64,000 nucleotides of DNA from Paenibacillus sp. FSL H7-0331 (lineage in GTDB: Bacteria; Bacillota; Bacilli; Paenibacillales; NBRC-103111): assembly GCF_001956045.1 (NCBI RefSeq), contig NZ_MRTH01000012.1, positions 193,745 to 257,744 on the forward strand, read 5' to 3'. The notes beneath the pieces are model-generated. The model worked only from the letters and a program-made list of their open reading frames with translations, was not told the DNA's origin and did no database searches. The first letter of the stretch is position 1. Each line of letters opens with the position of its first letter. Positions 1 to 10,220 of the stretch are shown here, in pieces. The translations under genes and the position numbers were made by a program.

Positions 1-22
1 TTAAACGATCAGGTTTCCACAT
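1..22 (-). CDS. first codons of an unidentified gene leaving the window
   Basis: On the minus strand an ATG (complement of 20-22) follows a GGGAGG ribosome binding site (complement of 31-36) at 8 nt spacing, and reads M-W-K-P-D-R-L before the window ends. The site quality suggests a real gene start divergent from the siroheme/sulfite reductase genes. Seven residues are too few to name the product. Confidence 0.45.
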
Positions 23-306
23 GAACTAGACCTCCCCAGGTATCTTTTTGTATATAGGATGAATGAATACTGTGTTTTTTATCATACCATTTGTAAGGAT
101 ACAGTAAGCCTCATTTTTTCATCATAAAATGACAAATGTCTATCAATCTGTTGAACTTTGATGTTGCATGCAATAGGTTATCAAGTGCAATGGATGGTTA
201 TAAATTCATGAACTTTGGATGGTTTCCTTTAAGTCCTTTTCTTTTATCATAGTTATCAAGTCGGAATTCATTGTTAAACTGCATCATACAGAAGGGAGTA
301 TTCAGA

Positions 307-1134
307 ATGGCTAGAGGTTTGGATGGAAAACGGATTGTTATCACCGGTTCCCGTAAATTAAGTGAACTGAGTGCAATTATTGAAAAACATGAAGGTATTC
401 CCGTTATTCGTCCACAACAAGGGACCTTGCTCCTTGCTGAAAATGAAGTGGAGCGTGACCTGCTTAATCTGGTGGAGAGTGGAACCGACTGGATGATTTT
501 CACAACGGGAACCGGACTTGAAGCTTTACTTCAGCAGGCAGAACGAATTGGTGTGACGCAAAGCCTTCTCACAGTTGTGAAACAGTCCAAAGTCGCAGCA
601 AGAGGGTATAAAACATTTGCCATGCTGAAAAAAATCGGGATTAAGCCGATTGTCATTGATGATGATGGTACAACGCAAGGACTTATTCGAGAACTGCAAT
701 CCTATGCATTTGAAGGTCAAGGGGTAACCATTCAGTTGCATGGTGAGCCTATGCCGTTATTAGTAGCTTTTTTGAAAAATAAGGGAGCAGCAACCAGGAC
801 ACTTTTGCCTTATAAACATATCGCTCCGGATGATAAGGTATCGCGTCAATTATGCCAGGAGATTATGGATGGCTCCGTCGATGCGGTCTGTTTTACGACA
901 GCGGTTCAGGTTCGCTATTTGTATGATTTTGCAAAAAAGAATGGTTATTATCCGAGGATTAATGAAAGCTTCAATATGAAGGTGCTCGCGACGGCAGTTG
1001 GAAGAGTGACGGCCGAAGCATTGAAGGAGGAGGGCGTGAGACGAGTATTAACACCTGAAACCGAACGGATGGGTGCCATGATCGTTGAACTCTCCCATTA
1101 CTATCAGAATCCATCTACAGACATCCAACAATGA
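307..1134 (+). CDS. uroporphyrinogen-III synthase (HemD-type)
   Basis: A 275-residue protein with the two-lobed HemD-like organisation: an N-terminal KRIVITGSRK strand, a central region with TDWMIFTTGTG, and a C-terminal TTAVQVRYL segment. The family closes linear hydroxymethylbilane to uroporphyrinogen III, the common precursor of heme and siroheme. The ATG at 307 is chosen over 271 because AAGGGAG lies a short distance before it. It ends 15 bp before the sulfite reductase gene, whose cofactor is siroheme, so the pair is probably co-transcribed and this copy probably serves siroheme supply. Sequence conservation in this family is low, so the call rests partly on the neighbour. Confidence 0.75.
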   Translation: MARGLDGKRIVITGSRKLSELSAIIEKHEGIPVIRPQQGTLLLAENEVERDLLNLVESGTDWMIFTTGTGLEALLQQAERIGVTQSLLTVVKQSKVAARGYKTFAMLKKIGIKPIVIDDDGTTQGLIRELQSYAFEGQGVTIQLHGEPMPLLVAFLKNKGAATRTLLPYKHIAPDDKVSRQLCQEIMDGSVDAVCFTTAVQVRYLYDFAKKNGYYPRINESFNMKVLATAVGRVTAEALKEEGVRRVLTPETERMGAMIVELSHYYQNPSTDIQQ

Positions 1135-1149
1135 AAGGAGTTAATAGAA

Positions 1150-2988
1150 ATGGCACCAGATAAAGAGGATCACGTACGATACTTACCATCCATGAGTTCG
1201 ATAGAGGTGGAGCCAGCGACTTCTTCAAGTAGCGTGCTGAGGAATATGGGAAGTTCTTTGAAGGTTCCGGCAAATCCACCGAAAGTAACTCCACCGGGAG
1301 GACCGCCAAGCGAGGTCGAGCACATTAAACGGGGTAGTGAATATTTGCGCGGCACCATTTATGATGCATTGCGTGATCGCATTACAGGCTCTATTCCAGA
1401 GGATGATAACAGACTTCTTAAATTTCATGGAAGCTACATGCAAGATGACCGGGATCAGCGTAATGAGCGGGAAAAAAAGAAGCTTGAACCAGCCTATCAG
1501 TTCATGCTGCGTGTGCTTGCCCCCGGAGGTGTGGCCTCACCAGAACAATATTTGGTGTTGGATAACCTTGCTCGTCTGTACGGCAACGATACGCTGCGTT
1601 TGACAACTCGCCAATCTTTTCAGCTCCATGGAATCGTGAAATGGAACCTGCAGGAAACCATCCGGGAAGTTAACGATGCGTTGATGACAACACGAGCAGC
1701 TTGCGGGGATGTGAATCGTAATGTCATGTGCAATCCCAATCCGTATCAGTCCGATATTCATACAGAGGTATACGGTTGGGCACGAGCGATCAGCAACCAC
1801 TTGTCACCACGCACTCCTGCTTATCATGAAATCTGGATTAATGACGAGAAGGTGGTTGACAGCCTGCAGGGCAAATTGGTTGAGCCGATTTACGGGCCCG
1901 CTTACTTGCCGCGTAAGTTCAAGATCGGGATGGCCGTTCCGCCTTCTAATGATATAGATGTGTTTTCGCAGGACTTGGGTTTTATCGCCATTATTGAAGA
2001 GGGAGAGCTGAAGGGCTTTAATGTGGCCGTAGGTGGGGGAATGGGTATGACGCACAGTGATACGACTACGTACCCACAATTATCACAGGTAATCGGCTTC
2101 TGCCGTCCAGAGCAGGTCATTGAGGTAGCGGAGAAAACCGTATTAATTCAGCGGGATTATGGCAATCGTTCGGTCCGCAAAAATGCCCGTTTTAAATATA
2201 CAATCGACAGATACGGATATGACTGGTTTATTAGCCAGCTGCATGATCGGCTGGGATGGGAGTTAGATCGTGCGCGTCCTTATTATTTCGAGCATCACGG
2301 TGATCGTTACGGTTGGGTAAAGGGGAGCAATAATCAGTGGCATCTGACTCTGTTTATCATGAACGGGCGAATCAAGGATCAGGAGGGCTATCTTCTGATG
2401 ACCGGCTTACGCGAAATCGCCAAAATTCATAAAGGTGACTTCCGCTTGACGGGAAATCAGAATCTTATCATCGCGAATGTATCCAGTACAGATAAGGGAA
2501 AAGTGATGAGGCTGGTGGAAAAATACGGACTCAGTGATGGTCATCAGCAATCTGCTCTTCGTCGAAACGCGATGTCTTGTGTATCGCTGCCTACCTGCGG
2601 CCTGGCGATGGCCGAGGCTGAGCGTTATCTGCCCGCATTACTGGAGAAGATAGAGACGGTATTGGACGACGCAGGCTTACATGAGGAGGAAATCGTTATC
2701 AGGATGACTGGCTGCCCGAACGGCTGTGCACGGCCAGTGCTTGGCGAAATTGCCATGATTGGCAAGTCTCCCGGCAAATACAATCTTTATATGGGTGCGG
2801 GGTTCGCAGGTGAGAGAATGAGCAAGCTTTATCGGGAAAGCCTGAATGAAGCGGAGCTTCTGGGAGAGTTAACACCTATCATCCACAGATATGCCAATGA
2901 ACGAAATCCGGGCGAGCATTTCGGTGATTTTGTCATTCGAACCGGTTACGTTAGAGAAGTCCGTTCTGGACTGGATTTCCATGATTGA
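1150..2988 (+). CDS. cysI: sulfite reductase hemoprotein (CysI-like nitrite/sulfite reductase)
   Basis: A 612-residue siroheme/4Fe-4S reductase that would reduce sulfite to sulfide with six electrons in assimilatory sulfur metabolism. Both ferredoxin-like half domains are present. The four cluster ligands are seen as C-X5-C (C477, C483, in SCVSLPTCG) and C-X3-C (C522, C526, in [10 protein letters not shown]). The length and the C-terminal [10 protein letters not shown] block match the NADPH-type CysI rather than ferredoxin-nitrite reductase. AAAGGAG precedes the start by about 9 nt. A CysJ flavoprotein partner is not in the window. The N-terminal ~60 residues are proline- and serine-rich and look poorly conserved. 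Confidence 0.85.
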   Translation: MAPDKEDHVRYLPSMSSIEVEPATSSSSVLRNMGSSLKVPANPPKVTPPGGPPSEVEHIKRGSEYLRGTIYDALRDRITGSIPEDDNRLLKFHGSYMQDDRDQRNEREKKKLEPAYQFMLRVLAPGGVASPEQYLVLDNLARLYGNDTLRLTTRQSFQLHGIVKWNLQETIREVNDALMTTRAACGDVNRNVMCNPNPYQSDIHTEVYGWARAISNHLSPRTPAYHEIWINDEKVVDSLQGKLVEPIYGPAYLPRKFKIGMAVPPSNDIDVFSQDLGFIAIIEEGELKGFNVAVGGGMGMTHSDTTTYPQLSQVIGFCRPEQVIEVAEKTVLIQRDYGNRSVRKNARFKYTIDRYGYDWFISQLHDRLGWELDRARPYYFEHHGDRYGWVKGSNNQWHLTLFIMNGRIKDQEGYLLMTGLREIAKIHKGDFRLTGNQNLIIANVSSTDKGKVMRLVEKYGLSDGHQQSALRRNAMSCVSLPTCGLAMAEAERYLPALLEKIETVLDDAGLHEEEIVIRMTGCPNGCARPVLGEIAMIGKSPGKYNLYMGAGFAGERMSKLYRESLNEAELLGELTPIIHRYANERNPGEHFGDFVIRTGYVREVRSGLDFHD

Positions 2989-3065
2989 ATTGAAACGAAT
3001 ATGGTTGTGGCTTGCTATGGATGCTGTTATTGTAAATTATAAAAAGTGAAATGGAGCGAGGACAA

Positions 3066-3869
3066 ATGATTACTCATTTTGCAGGACTACAATTACATAC
3101 AGTCTCCAAGCTTGCCGTGAAGCAGTTTTATCACAATCAACTGCAATTTCCCGTTGTGTTCGAATCGGAAACGGCCATTACTTTTCAACCGACCGCTGAT
3201 TTCGCATTAACATTCACGGAAGCTTTTGAGCCGATAGCCCCAGCCCATATTGCATTTGAGGTACCTTATTCTGAATTTGAGGCCAGTGCTGCCTTTGTCA
3301 GGAGTGCTGGAATTTCACCATTAAAATGGCCTGCAGGGCACGAAATTGATGACTTTGAGACAGGTAGAAATATTTATTTCCGTGACGGCGACGGTAATTT
3401 ATTAGAAATCATAACCCATTCCTATGTGAATGAAGGTGTGCTGGCTCCCTGCGGTCCCCTTAAAGTGATGTATCTCCGTGAAATTGGTTTTCCCGTTGAT
3501 GATGTCATTGGGTTTCGAGAATGGCTGAAGGGCAACTTGCAATTAAAAACGATCAAGGAGCAAGACAACTTTAACTTTGTTATCGGGGGTACAGCGCATA
3601 CGATTATAACTTCAACCCAAAGGCGTTGGATTCCAATTGCGATGATCGCAATGCCACCTCGCATGACCGTAAGCTTGGGAGTGTCGGATTCCAGATTTAT
3701 TCAACAGGTTCGTACCTCGTTGGAGGAGCAGGGGATAGTCAATCATACGAATGCAGGTCATGATGAGGAACTGAGCTTTAGCTTCAATGGATACAGGCTT
3801 CGTCTCGTTGTGACAGCATTTCCAGAGGAAACCGCTGCCTTGTTAAACTTGCCATTAGCAAGGAAATAG
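3066..3869 (+). CDS. VOC-superfamily (glyoxalase/dioxygenase-fold) protein
   Basis: About 267 residues with a clear vicinal-oxygen-chelate module in the N-terminal half: a LQLHTVSK opening strand, then NIYFRDGDGNLLEIITHS, which ends in the usual Glu metal-ligand position. The second half has a weaker repeat of the fold. Members bind a divalent metal and act as glyoxalases, dioxygenases or resistance proteins, so the substrate cannot be named. The ATG at 3066 is preferred to the in-frame one at 3051 because GGAGCGAGG, the likely ribosome binding site, overlaps the earlier codon. It stands alone behind cysI with a 77-bp gap. Confidence 0.7.
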   Translation: MITHFAGLQLHTVSKLAVKQFYHNQLQFPVVFESETAITFQPTADFALTFTEAFEPIAPAHIAFEVPYSEFEASAAFVRSAGISPLKWPAGHEIDDFETGRNIYFRDGDGNLLEIITHSYVNEGVLAPCGPLKVMYLREIGFPVDDVIGFREWLKGNLQLKTIKEQDNFNFVIGGTAHTIITSTQRRWIPIAMIAMPPRMTVSLGVSDSRFIQQVRTSLEEQGIVNHTNAGHDEELSFSFNGYRLRLVVTAFPEETAALLNLPLARK

Positions 3870-3977
3870 ATCGGCAGACTGGTAAATATAAGTTCGATGA
3901 TGATCTCTCGTTTAGAAACCTTTCTCTTGAATGATGCGTCTTAGTTAATGACCAACAAAGTCGAGAGGAAGATGCTG

Positions 3978-5450
3978 ATGAAATCGCATTTTTTTATTAA
4001 TATACCAATAAGGGTTGTGTTGCTGCTGTTACTGACTTTGTCCTGGCTCCCTCAGGACGCGCTAGCGGCGGACTCGAATTCGACAGGTATGAAGCTTCCC
4101 CAAGCACTCAACCTTAAGGATAAGGTTACTCCGGTTTACGATACCATCAATGGTGTGGAGCTTTATGAAGCAGCCCCGCAGAAGGTTCAAGTGACAGGAG
4201 CAGAGGATGGATGGGACCGGAAGCTGCTGAGCACGCATGACGAGGCCTGGTTTCGAATCCAGACGACTGACGGTGATCGTTGGGTTCATGTGCAAAGTCC
4301 GGAAATGGACGATACTGATTATCAGTATATAGCCCTTACGGGAAGTGAACATCTGTATGATCAACGATCCGGGAGTGCTCGCAGCCTTGGAACCATTTCA
4401 CCGCAGGTGGTGCGATCCATTTATTCGGATCAAGGCTATTACCGCATCCAGACCTGGATGGGCTACAAGTGGATTCATCCTGAGCAGCCGATATTTGACG
4501 ATGTGAATGCAGAAGGCAGCAACAGCTCGGGGTGGTCAGCACAGTTAAGGACGATGACGCCGATGTTCAACGCACCGGATTTAGGCAGCGAGGTCGTGGG
4601 ATGGCTGCAGCCGCAGTGGATACAAAGTAAAATAACGCTTTACAAGGAATGGTATTACATTGACACCTGGGAAGGAAAACGGTGGGTCCACACGAACACT
4701 GGCTACCCCAAGGATTTGCAAAAGAAGGATACCCGTGTGACGTTAAAGGCTACTGTGAATGTGTATGAGCACCCTGATCGAAGAGCTCGGGTGTTGGGCA
4801 CACTGGCACCGCAGACGGTCGAAGCTTTCGAGCACGGCAGCGGCTGGCATCACATTCATAGCCAATGGCTTGGGGACGTGTGGATCTATCAAGCGGCACC
4901 CGACTATGATCCAGACACGTATTCACCCCCTGCCGCTATCGAACCAAAGCTCATCCCGGTGGATTGGACGATGGTTGAATCTGTCATTGGCACCAGACGG
5001 AGCAATTATCCATTTGATTTGACTGCCATCGTATCCAATGGCGAGAAAATTGATCCTGAAGCTACCTTTACGTCCGATCAACTGGCTACGATTCACTTTA
5101 ACGTAAAAAATGTAAGTCCAGATCAACTCACCCTGGACGCATCTACTTCTTTTGAAATCCAAATTGTACGTCAAAGCGAAAATGATGACGGTATGAAGCC
5201 GCAGCTCGTTTGGTCAGGAACGCTTGAGGCTCCGAAGGGGCTGTTTAACAGCGGGTCCAGCGCCGGTATCTCCTTCAATTGGGATCAAAAGGATGCGGCT
5301 GGCAAGCAGGTACCCTTTGGACTGTATAGTGTGCAAATCAAGCTGCCGATGACCATCAGCTACATGATTAACAACACGACAGCCACTCAACATCAGGAAG
5401 CGAGCTCGGCCATCCTTACCCACTTTCCACTGCGTATCGGTGCTCCTTGA
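3978..5450 (+). CDS. secreted protein with SH3-like repeats and a BsuPI-like C-terminal domain
   Basis: The protein starts with a signal peptide (MKSHFFI, a leucine run, then a DALAA-type cleavage site). It continues with four or five SH3-like repeats of about 75 residues, each ending in a tryptophan-rich strand such as GDRWVHV, GYKWIHP, GKRWVHT and GDVWIYQ. The last ~130 residues resemble the BsuPI (intracellular proteinase inhibitor) beta-sandwich: a GEKIDPEATF strand and a Trp-Asp-Gln-Lys turn. The role is probably extracytoplasmic, at the wall. The ATG at 3978 has AGAGG about 8 nt upstream; ATGs at 3948 and 3972 are in frame but less well placed. It converges on ytrI with a 32-bp gap. Confidence 0.7.
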   Translation: MKSHFFINIPIRVVLLLLLTLSWLPQDALAADSNSTGMKLPQALNLKDKVTPVYDTINGVELYEAAPQKVQVTGAEDGWDRKLLSTHDEAWFRIQTTDGDRWVHVQSPEMDDTDYQYIALTGSEHLYDQRSGSARSLGTISPQVVRSIYSDQGYYRIQTWMGYKWIHPEQPIFDDVNAEGSNSSGWSAQLRTMTPMFNAPDLGSEVVGWLQPQWIQSKITLYKEWYYIDTWEGKRWVHTNTGYPKDLQKKDTRVTLKATVNVYEHPDRRARVLGTLAPQTVEAFEHGSGWHHIHSQWLGDVWIYQAAPDYDPDTYSPPAAIEPKLIPVDWTMVESVIGTRRSNYPFDLTAIVSNGEKIDPEATFTSDQLATIHFNVKNVSPDQLTLDASTSFEIQIVRQSENDDGMKPQLVWSGTLEAPKGLFNSGSSAGISFNWDQKDAAGKQVPFGLYSVQIKLPMTISYMINNTTATQHQEASSAILTHFPLRIGAP

Positions 5451-5482
5451 GTTCCAGATAGACTGTTAGAGTCCGCCGCTTC

Positions 5483-5983
5483 TTAACCAGGACTGCGCTT
5501 GGCTTCCTTGGCGGTAACCCAAACCTTCAGCTCTGTTTGAAGCAGCAGCATGGTTGTAATGTTGACCGTGTAGTCCTTGTCCATAATCGCATGATAGGTT
5601 TTCTGAGCAATCAGTGACCGGTAAAGCTGGGGGGATTCGGCGATGCTGCTGATTTTTTGACCTTTAACAATATTCAGGTCATTGCGGATCCTGCGTTCCA
5701 GCTCTTGCTCGGTCAGTTTGTCGAAGAGCTGGTCTTCACCCGACTCGACAATCACGTCAAGGCGATTAATTCGATTTTGCTGGGTTTTGCTAATCCGATA
5801 GGAATTATTGTCCTGAATCAGTTGTTCGTTTTCCGCTCGCAGCTCACGATTTTCCAGGAGCGTGGCATTCAGGTGATGATGGTAAATACTCACAAATACA
5901 GCACAACCGATGATCGCTCCCGCCGCTAGCAAGCCAGCAGCCTGCAGCAGTCCGGTAAATTGTTCAAAAGGCGGCACCCTCAA
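5483..5983 (-). CDS. ytrI: sporulation membrane protein YtrI
   Basis: A 166-residue protein with one N-terminal membrane segment (LLQAAGLLAAGAIIGCAVFV), then a coiled-coil-like stretch (LLENRELRAENEQLIQD) and a soluble C-terminal part. In B. subtilis YtrI acts with YtrH in the mother cell and is needed for normal sporulation; its place next to ytrH and dnaE is conserved here. A TTG start at 5983 is chosen: AAGGGAGG lies 8 nt before it and its TTGA overlaps the ytrH stop, which suggests translational coupling. An upstream ATG at 6010 has no good ribosome binding site, and a GTG at 5977 is also possible. Confidence 0.75.
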   Translation of the reverse strand: MRVPPFEQFTGLLQAAGLLAAGAIIGCAVFVSIYHHHLNATLLENRELRAENEQLIQDNNSYRISKTQQNRINRLDVIVESGEDQLFDKLTEQELERRIRNDLNIVKGQKISSIAESPQLYRSLIAQKTYHAIMDKDYTVNITTMLLLQTELKVWVTAKEAKRSPG

Positions 5984-6312
5984 CTGCTGCTGCCTCCCTT
6001 GCAAATCCATTGAATCAGCGAGGTTCCGACCTGTGCCCCGATAAACGCGAACACAATATACAAAATTTGCTTAATGGCCGGGGATATATAGCCCTCGGTC
6101 AAATTGCTTTCAATGACTCGGATCGGATCGATGGTTCCGCCTACAGCAGCTACTACCGCCCAGATTTTGATTTGTTCCGAAATTAGCAGCATTCTCGTCG
6201 TTGGCGGTTCCATGATAAGGACGGCCCCGATCCCTCCGAGCAGCGTGCCTCCAAGCACAACTCCGAACGCAATAAACCAATCCATTGCACATTTGGTTAA
6301 AAAGCTTGTCAT
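5980..6312 (-). CDS. ytrH: sporulation protein YtrH
   Basis: About 110 residues with three hydrophobic segments (WFIAFGVVLGGTLLGGIGAV, KIWAVVAAVGG, ILYIVFAFIGAQVGTSLI), matching the small mother-cell membrane protein YtrH. It is the first gene of the ytrHI unit, divergent from dnaE, and is preceded by a near-consensus sigma-E promoter. The ATG at 6312 is favoured because GAGGGTGA precedes it by 8 nt. The in-frame ATG at 6333 would add seven residues, with AGGAG about 14 nt upstream. Confidence 0.8.
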   Translation of the reverse strand: MTSFLTKCAMDWFIAFGVVLGGTLLGGIGAVLIMEPPTTRMLLISEQIKIWAVVAAVGGTIDPIRVIESNLTEGYISPAIKQILYIVFAFIGAQVGTSLIQWICKGGSSS

Positions 6313-6359
6313 CGTTTCTTTCACCCTCTTCATCTTCGAAGCTTGTTCTCCTATTGTAA

Positions 6360-6388
6360 ATTGTATGGTACACGTGTTCGTATTATGA
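6360..6388 (-). promoter_or_regulatory. sigma-E promoter of ytrH-ytrI
   Basis: Read on the minus strand: -35 TCATAAT (complement of 6382-6388), exactly 14 nt, then -10 CATACAAT (complement of 6360-6367). The -10 is a full match to the sigma-E consensus CATACAHT and the -35 differs at one position from TCATATT. It fits the known mother-cell regulation of ytrHI. Confidence 0.75.
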
Positions 6389-6438
6389 TAAGATATTTAT
6401 ATATAGGTATTCGGACACATATGGAGGGGGCGAGGCAG

Positions 6439-9400
6439 ATGAGCGACTTTGTGCATCTGCATGTACATAGCGAATATAGCTTGCTGGACGGTGCGGCGCG
6501 TATCGACGATATGGTCGGGCAAGCGGCAGCCATGGGCATGAAATCACTTGCCTTGACTGATCACGGCGTCATGTATGGAGCGATTCCTTTTTATAAAGCA
6601 TGCAAACGGCACGGCATTAAACCGATTATTGGCTGTGAGATGTATTATACGGCTGGCTCCATTCGTGATAAGGGCACACGCAAGGAACATCCGATCTATC
6701 ATCTGATTTTGCTAGCCAAAAATCAGGTGGGCTATCAGAATCTGATGAAGCTGTGCTCGATTGGACATTTGCAGGGCCATCATTATAAACCGCGGATTGA
6801 TCCGCAGCACCTGGCTCAATATTCGGAAGGACTTATTTGCACAAGCTCCTGTCTGGGTGGCGAGGTGTCCCAGCATCTGCTGCATGAGCGATATGAGCAA
6901 GCCAAGGAAGCAGCGCTTCGCTACCGGGCCATATTCGGGGATGATTTCTTTCTGGAGCTGCAGGATCACGGTCTGCTGGAGCAGAAAAAAGTGAACCAAA
7001 GCATGCTGCGTCTGAGTGAGGATACGGGAATTCCGTTAGTTGCCACCAACGATGTTCACTATGTTCGTGAGCCGGACCATGCGGTACAGGACATATTGCT
7101 GTGCATTGGCACTGGCAAAACGGTGGACGATCCGGATCGTCTCAAGTTCCAGTCGAGCCAGCTTTATTTGAAAAGCGCTGAGGAAATGAACAGATTGTTT
7201 CCTCACGTACTCCAGGCGATTGCCAATACGTCGATTATAGCGGAACGCTGTCAGCTGGAGATCGAATTCGGCCGTTCCATTTTGCCGCGTTTCGAGCCCA
7301 TTCCTGACCATTCGACCGCAGGAGAATACCTTGCCGAATTGTGTAGGGTGGGGCTCAGAACGCGATATGAGCACTCGGATTCCTGGCAGGACCCGAGCTT
7401 TTGCAAGCAGATTGAGGAGCGTCTCGTTTACGAACTGTCGGTTATTGAACGAATGGGCTTTTCTGATTATTTTCTCATCGTATGGGATTTTATTCGCTTT
7501 GCGCACGAGCAGCGGATTGCAACAGGACCGGGACGGGGCTCGTCTGCAGGAAGTCTGGTTGCCTATGTGCTGCGTATTACGGATGTCGACCCGATCCGCT
7601 ACAAGCTGTTGTTTGAACGGTTTTTGAATCCCGAACGGATATCGATGCCGGATATTGATATCGATTTTAGCGATTTGCGGCGGGATGAGGTTATTGACTA
7701 TGTTGTTGCCAAATACGGTCCCGAGCATGTCGCGCAGATTATTACGTTTGGAACGATGGCTGCCAAGGCTGCCGTTCGTGACGTGGGCCGTGTATTAAAC
7801 CTGCCTTATAACGAAGTGGACCGCGCAGCCAAAATGATTCCGCATCAGCTCGGGATGACGCTGGCGGAGGCGGTTGAAGCCAATCCTGATCTGAAGGCAT
7901 TAGCAGCCAGACAGCCGAAGACGGCAGAGCTGCTGGATATGGCCATGAAGGTGGAGGGAATGCCACGTCACGCATCGACACATGCCGCAGGTGTCGTGAT
8001 TTCGCGAGAACCATTGACACAATATGTACCTCTGCAGGAAGGTAATGAGCAGACGGCATTAACGCAATATTCCATGGAGCATCTGGAAGCCATCGGGCTG
8101 TTAAAAATGGATTTTCTCGGACTGCGAACGTTATCGATCATCGAACGTACTTTGATGTGGATCAAGGAGCAGACGGGAATTGAGCTCGATTTTCATAAGC
8201 TGTCTATCGATGACCCGGCTACCTACGAAATGCTGGGTCGAGGAGATACAACAGGCGTATTTCAAATGGAGTCTCCTGGGGTTCGCAAGGTGCTTAAGGA
8301 GCTGCGACCGTCGGGGTTTGAGGATATTATTTCAGTAGTCGCGCTGTACCGTCCAGGCCCAATGGAATTCATCCCGCGTTTTATACAAGGTAAGCACGGG
8401 GAAATCGAAGTGGAATACCCGCATGTGGATCTGGAGCCGATCCTGCGTGATACGTACGGAATTATTGTGTATCAAGAGCAAATCATGCAAATTGCTTCCC
8501 AAATGGCCGGCTTTAGTCTGGGCGAAGCGGATTTGCTGCGTCGGGCCGTAAGCAAGAAGAAGCGTGAGGTACTTGACGAGGAACGTGCGCATTTTGTTAA
8601 AGGCAGCCAATCACTTGGTTATAGTGCAGCTGAAGCGAACAAGGTCTACGATATGATCGTCCGCTTCGCCGACTACGGATTTCCTCGCGCGCATGCTACC
8701 GCTTATGGAGTGCTGGCTTTTCAAACGGCTTATCTCAAGGCTCATTACCCGGTTCAGTTTATGGCCTCGATGCTGACAGCTGTGATGGGTAATCACAATA
8801 AAGTAGCTGAATATGTCGATGAATGTCGTCGGATGGGTATTGCTGTACTGCCGCCTGATGTCAACGAGAGCGGGATCGTCTTCACTCCAGCAAAGCAGCC
8901 GCAATCGCTCGAAGAGTCGGAGGATAATCCGGTCAGTTTTGGAGCCATACGGTTTGGACTAGCTGCCATCAAAAATGTAGGCACGCATGCGATTGAAACC
9001 ATTATGCAGGAGCGCAGCAGCGATGAAGGCTCTTTTGAAAGCTTGATTGATCTGTGCCGTCGTGTGGATTTACGAGTGTGCAACAAACGTGTATTGGAAT
9101 CACTCATTCAAGGAGGCGCTGCTGGTTCCTTACCGGGTCATCGCGCCCAGCAGCTTGCGATGCTTGAGGATACGATCAATGCTGCGCTCAAATGGCGAAA
9201 GGAACGCGACGATCTTCAGCTGCATTTGTTTGGCTTTGTTGAGGATGTGAACTGGGATGTCGAATATCCGCAGATTGCGCCCTACACCATGACTCAACAG
9301 CTGGAGTTTGAAAAGGAGCTGCTGGGTCTCTATATCTCGGGCAGTCCGCTTGATGATTACGAGCAGGTACTGAGAGAGCTGGAGATCGATCTGCTGCATT

Positions 9401-10062
9401 ACTTGCCGGAAATGCCGGATCACAGTGAGGTGATAGTAGCGGGCTTGGTGCTCTCCAGCAAAACAATCGTGACCAAGAAGGGCCAGCCGATGGCCTTTAT
9501 GGAGCTGGAGGATCGCGTTTCCAAGGTCGAGGTCGTGCTGTTCCCGGAGGTTTGGAAGCAATATGCCCCGCTCGTTCAAAAGGGGAAGCCGGTGCTCATT
9601 AAAGCTAAGCTGCAGCAGGGTGATGAGGAGGTTAAGCTGCTGGCGGATCAGTTATTTGCCTTAAATGATCCTGAGCTGCTTGCGAACGCAATGCGACGTC
9701 CAGCTGCCCCTACCCATAAGCCAGGCAGCAGGACAGTCAGCAAGCCGGATAAAGGAAAAAGCACAAATGAACGAACCGTGACTCCACCTGCTGCGCGTGA
9801 GGTACAGCCGAATAAGGCAGTAAGTCCCCCTTCGAACCAGCGGGTTTATATCAAAATTTCGCCTGCCCATGAGCGGCAGCGCATATTATCCAGTCTGAAG
9901 GAGCTTCTGCTGCAGCATCAGGGATCGTTATCTGTTGTTCTCTATTACGAAAGCAGCCAAAAAACACTCAGCTTAAACGATCAATTTAACGTAAAGCCGT
10001 CTCCGAAGCTGATTCAGGTTATCGAAGATTTATTGGGCAAGGATACAGCGAGAGTAAAATAG
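6439..10062 (+). CDS. dnaE: DNA polymerase III subunit alpha (DnaE type)
   Basis: A 1207-residue replicative polymerase of the DnaE class, the error-prone partner of PolC in low-GC Gram-positives. An N-terminal PHP domain opens with FVHLHVHSEYSLLDG. The polymerase core holds the catalytic aspartates in PDIDIDFSD (D405, D407). The GPGRGSSAGS and RASTHAAG-like blocks, a helix-hairpin-helix region and a C-terminal OB fold (IVAGLVLSSK... KKGQPMAFMELED) follow in normal order. The ATG at 6439 has GGAGGGGGCGAGG upstream; ATGs at 6343 and 6421 are unlikely. A proline/lysine-rich linker lies near residues 1085-1130. Confidence 0.95.
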   Translation: MSDFVHLHVHSEYSLLDGAARIDDMVGQAAAMGMKSLALTDHGVMYGAIPFYKACKRHGIKPIIGCEMYYTAGSIRDKGTRKEHPIYHLILLAKNQVGYQNLMKLCSIGHLQGHHYKPRIDPQHLAQYSEGLICTSSCLGGEVSQHLLHERYEQAKEAALRYRAIFGDDFFLELQDHGLLEQKKVNQSMLRLSEDTGIPLVATNDVHYVREPDHAVQDILLCIGTGKTVDDPDRLKFQSSQLYLKSAEEMNRLFPHVLQAIANTSIIAERCQLEIEFGRSILPRFEPIPDHSTAGEYLAELCRVGLRTRYEHSDSWQDPSFCKQIEERLVYELSVIERMGFSDYFLIVWDFIRFAHEQRIATGPGRGSSAGSLVAYVLRITDVDPIRYKLLFERFLNPERISMPDIDIDFSDLRRDEVIDYVVAKYGPEHVAQIITFGTMAAKAAVRDVGRVLNLPYNEVDRAAKMIPHQLGMTLAEAVEANPDLKALAARQPKTAELLDMAMKVEGMPRHASTHAAGVVISREPLTQYVPLQEGNEQTALTQYSMEHLEAIGLLKMDFLGLRTLSIIERTLMWIKEQTGIELDFHKLSIDDPATYEMLGRGDTTGVFQMESPGVRKVLKELRPSGFEDIISVVALYRPGPMEFIPRFIQGKHGEIEVEYPHVDLEPILRDTYGIIVYQEQIMQIASQMAGFSLGEADLLRRAVSKKKREVLDEERAHFVKGSQSLGYSAAEANKVYDMIVRFADYGFPRAHATAYGVLAFQTAYLKAHYPVQFMASMLTAVMGNHNKVAEYVDECRRMGIAVLPPDVNESGIVFTPAKQPQSLEESEDNPVSFGAIRFGLAAIKNVGTHAIETIMQERSSDEGSFESLIDLCRRVDLRVCNKRVLESLIQGGAAGSLPGHRAQQLAMLEDTINAALKWRKERDDLQLHLFGFVEDVNWDVEYPQIAPYTMTQQLEFEKELLGLYISGSPLDDYEQVLRELEIDLLHYLPEMPDHSEVIVAGLVLSSKTIVTKKGQPMAFMELEDRVSKVEVVLFPEVWKQYAPLVQKGKPVLIKAKLQQGDEEVKLLADQLFALNDPELLANAMRRPAAPTHKPGSRTVSKPDKGKSTNERTVTPPAAREVQPNKAVSPPSNQRVYIKISPAHERQRILSSLKELLLQHQGSLSVVLYYESSQKTLSLNDQFNVKPSPKLIQVIEDLLGKDTARVK

Positions 10063-10080
10063 CAGCGTGTGATCACAAAA

Positions 10081-10112
10081 AATCCGGGAAAATGCCGGAT
10101 TTTATTTTTTTA
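10081..10112 (+). terminator. Rho-independent terminator of dnaE
   Basis: A 7-bp stem AATCCGG/CCGGATT with a 7-nt loop, followed by a T-rich tract, 19 bp after the dnaE stop. Confidence 0.85.
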
Positions 10113-10220
10113 GCAGGAATTTACCATATATTGTTGAATAACAGTTGTTGTGGTTCCAAAGTAATGGTTCTAAAGGCTTCTTAAGTGTATGGAATGTTAT
10201 GAATTGAAGGAGAGAGGAAG

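Noticed and set aside
7036..7728. 230-codon open frame antisense to dnaE
   Set aside because: Shadow of a highly conserved gene; no motif and no initiation signal.
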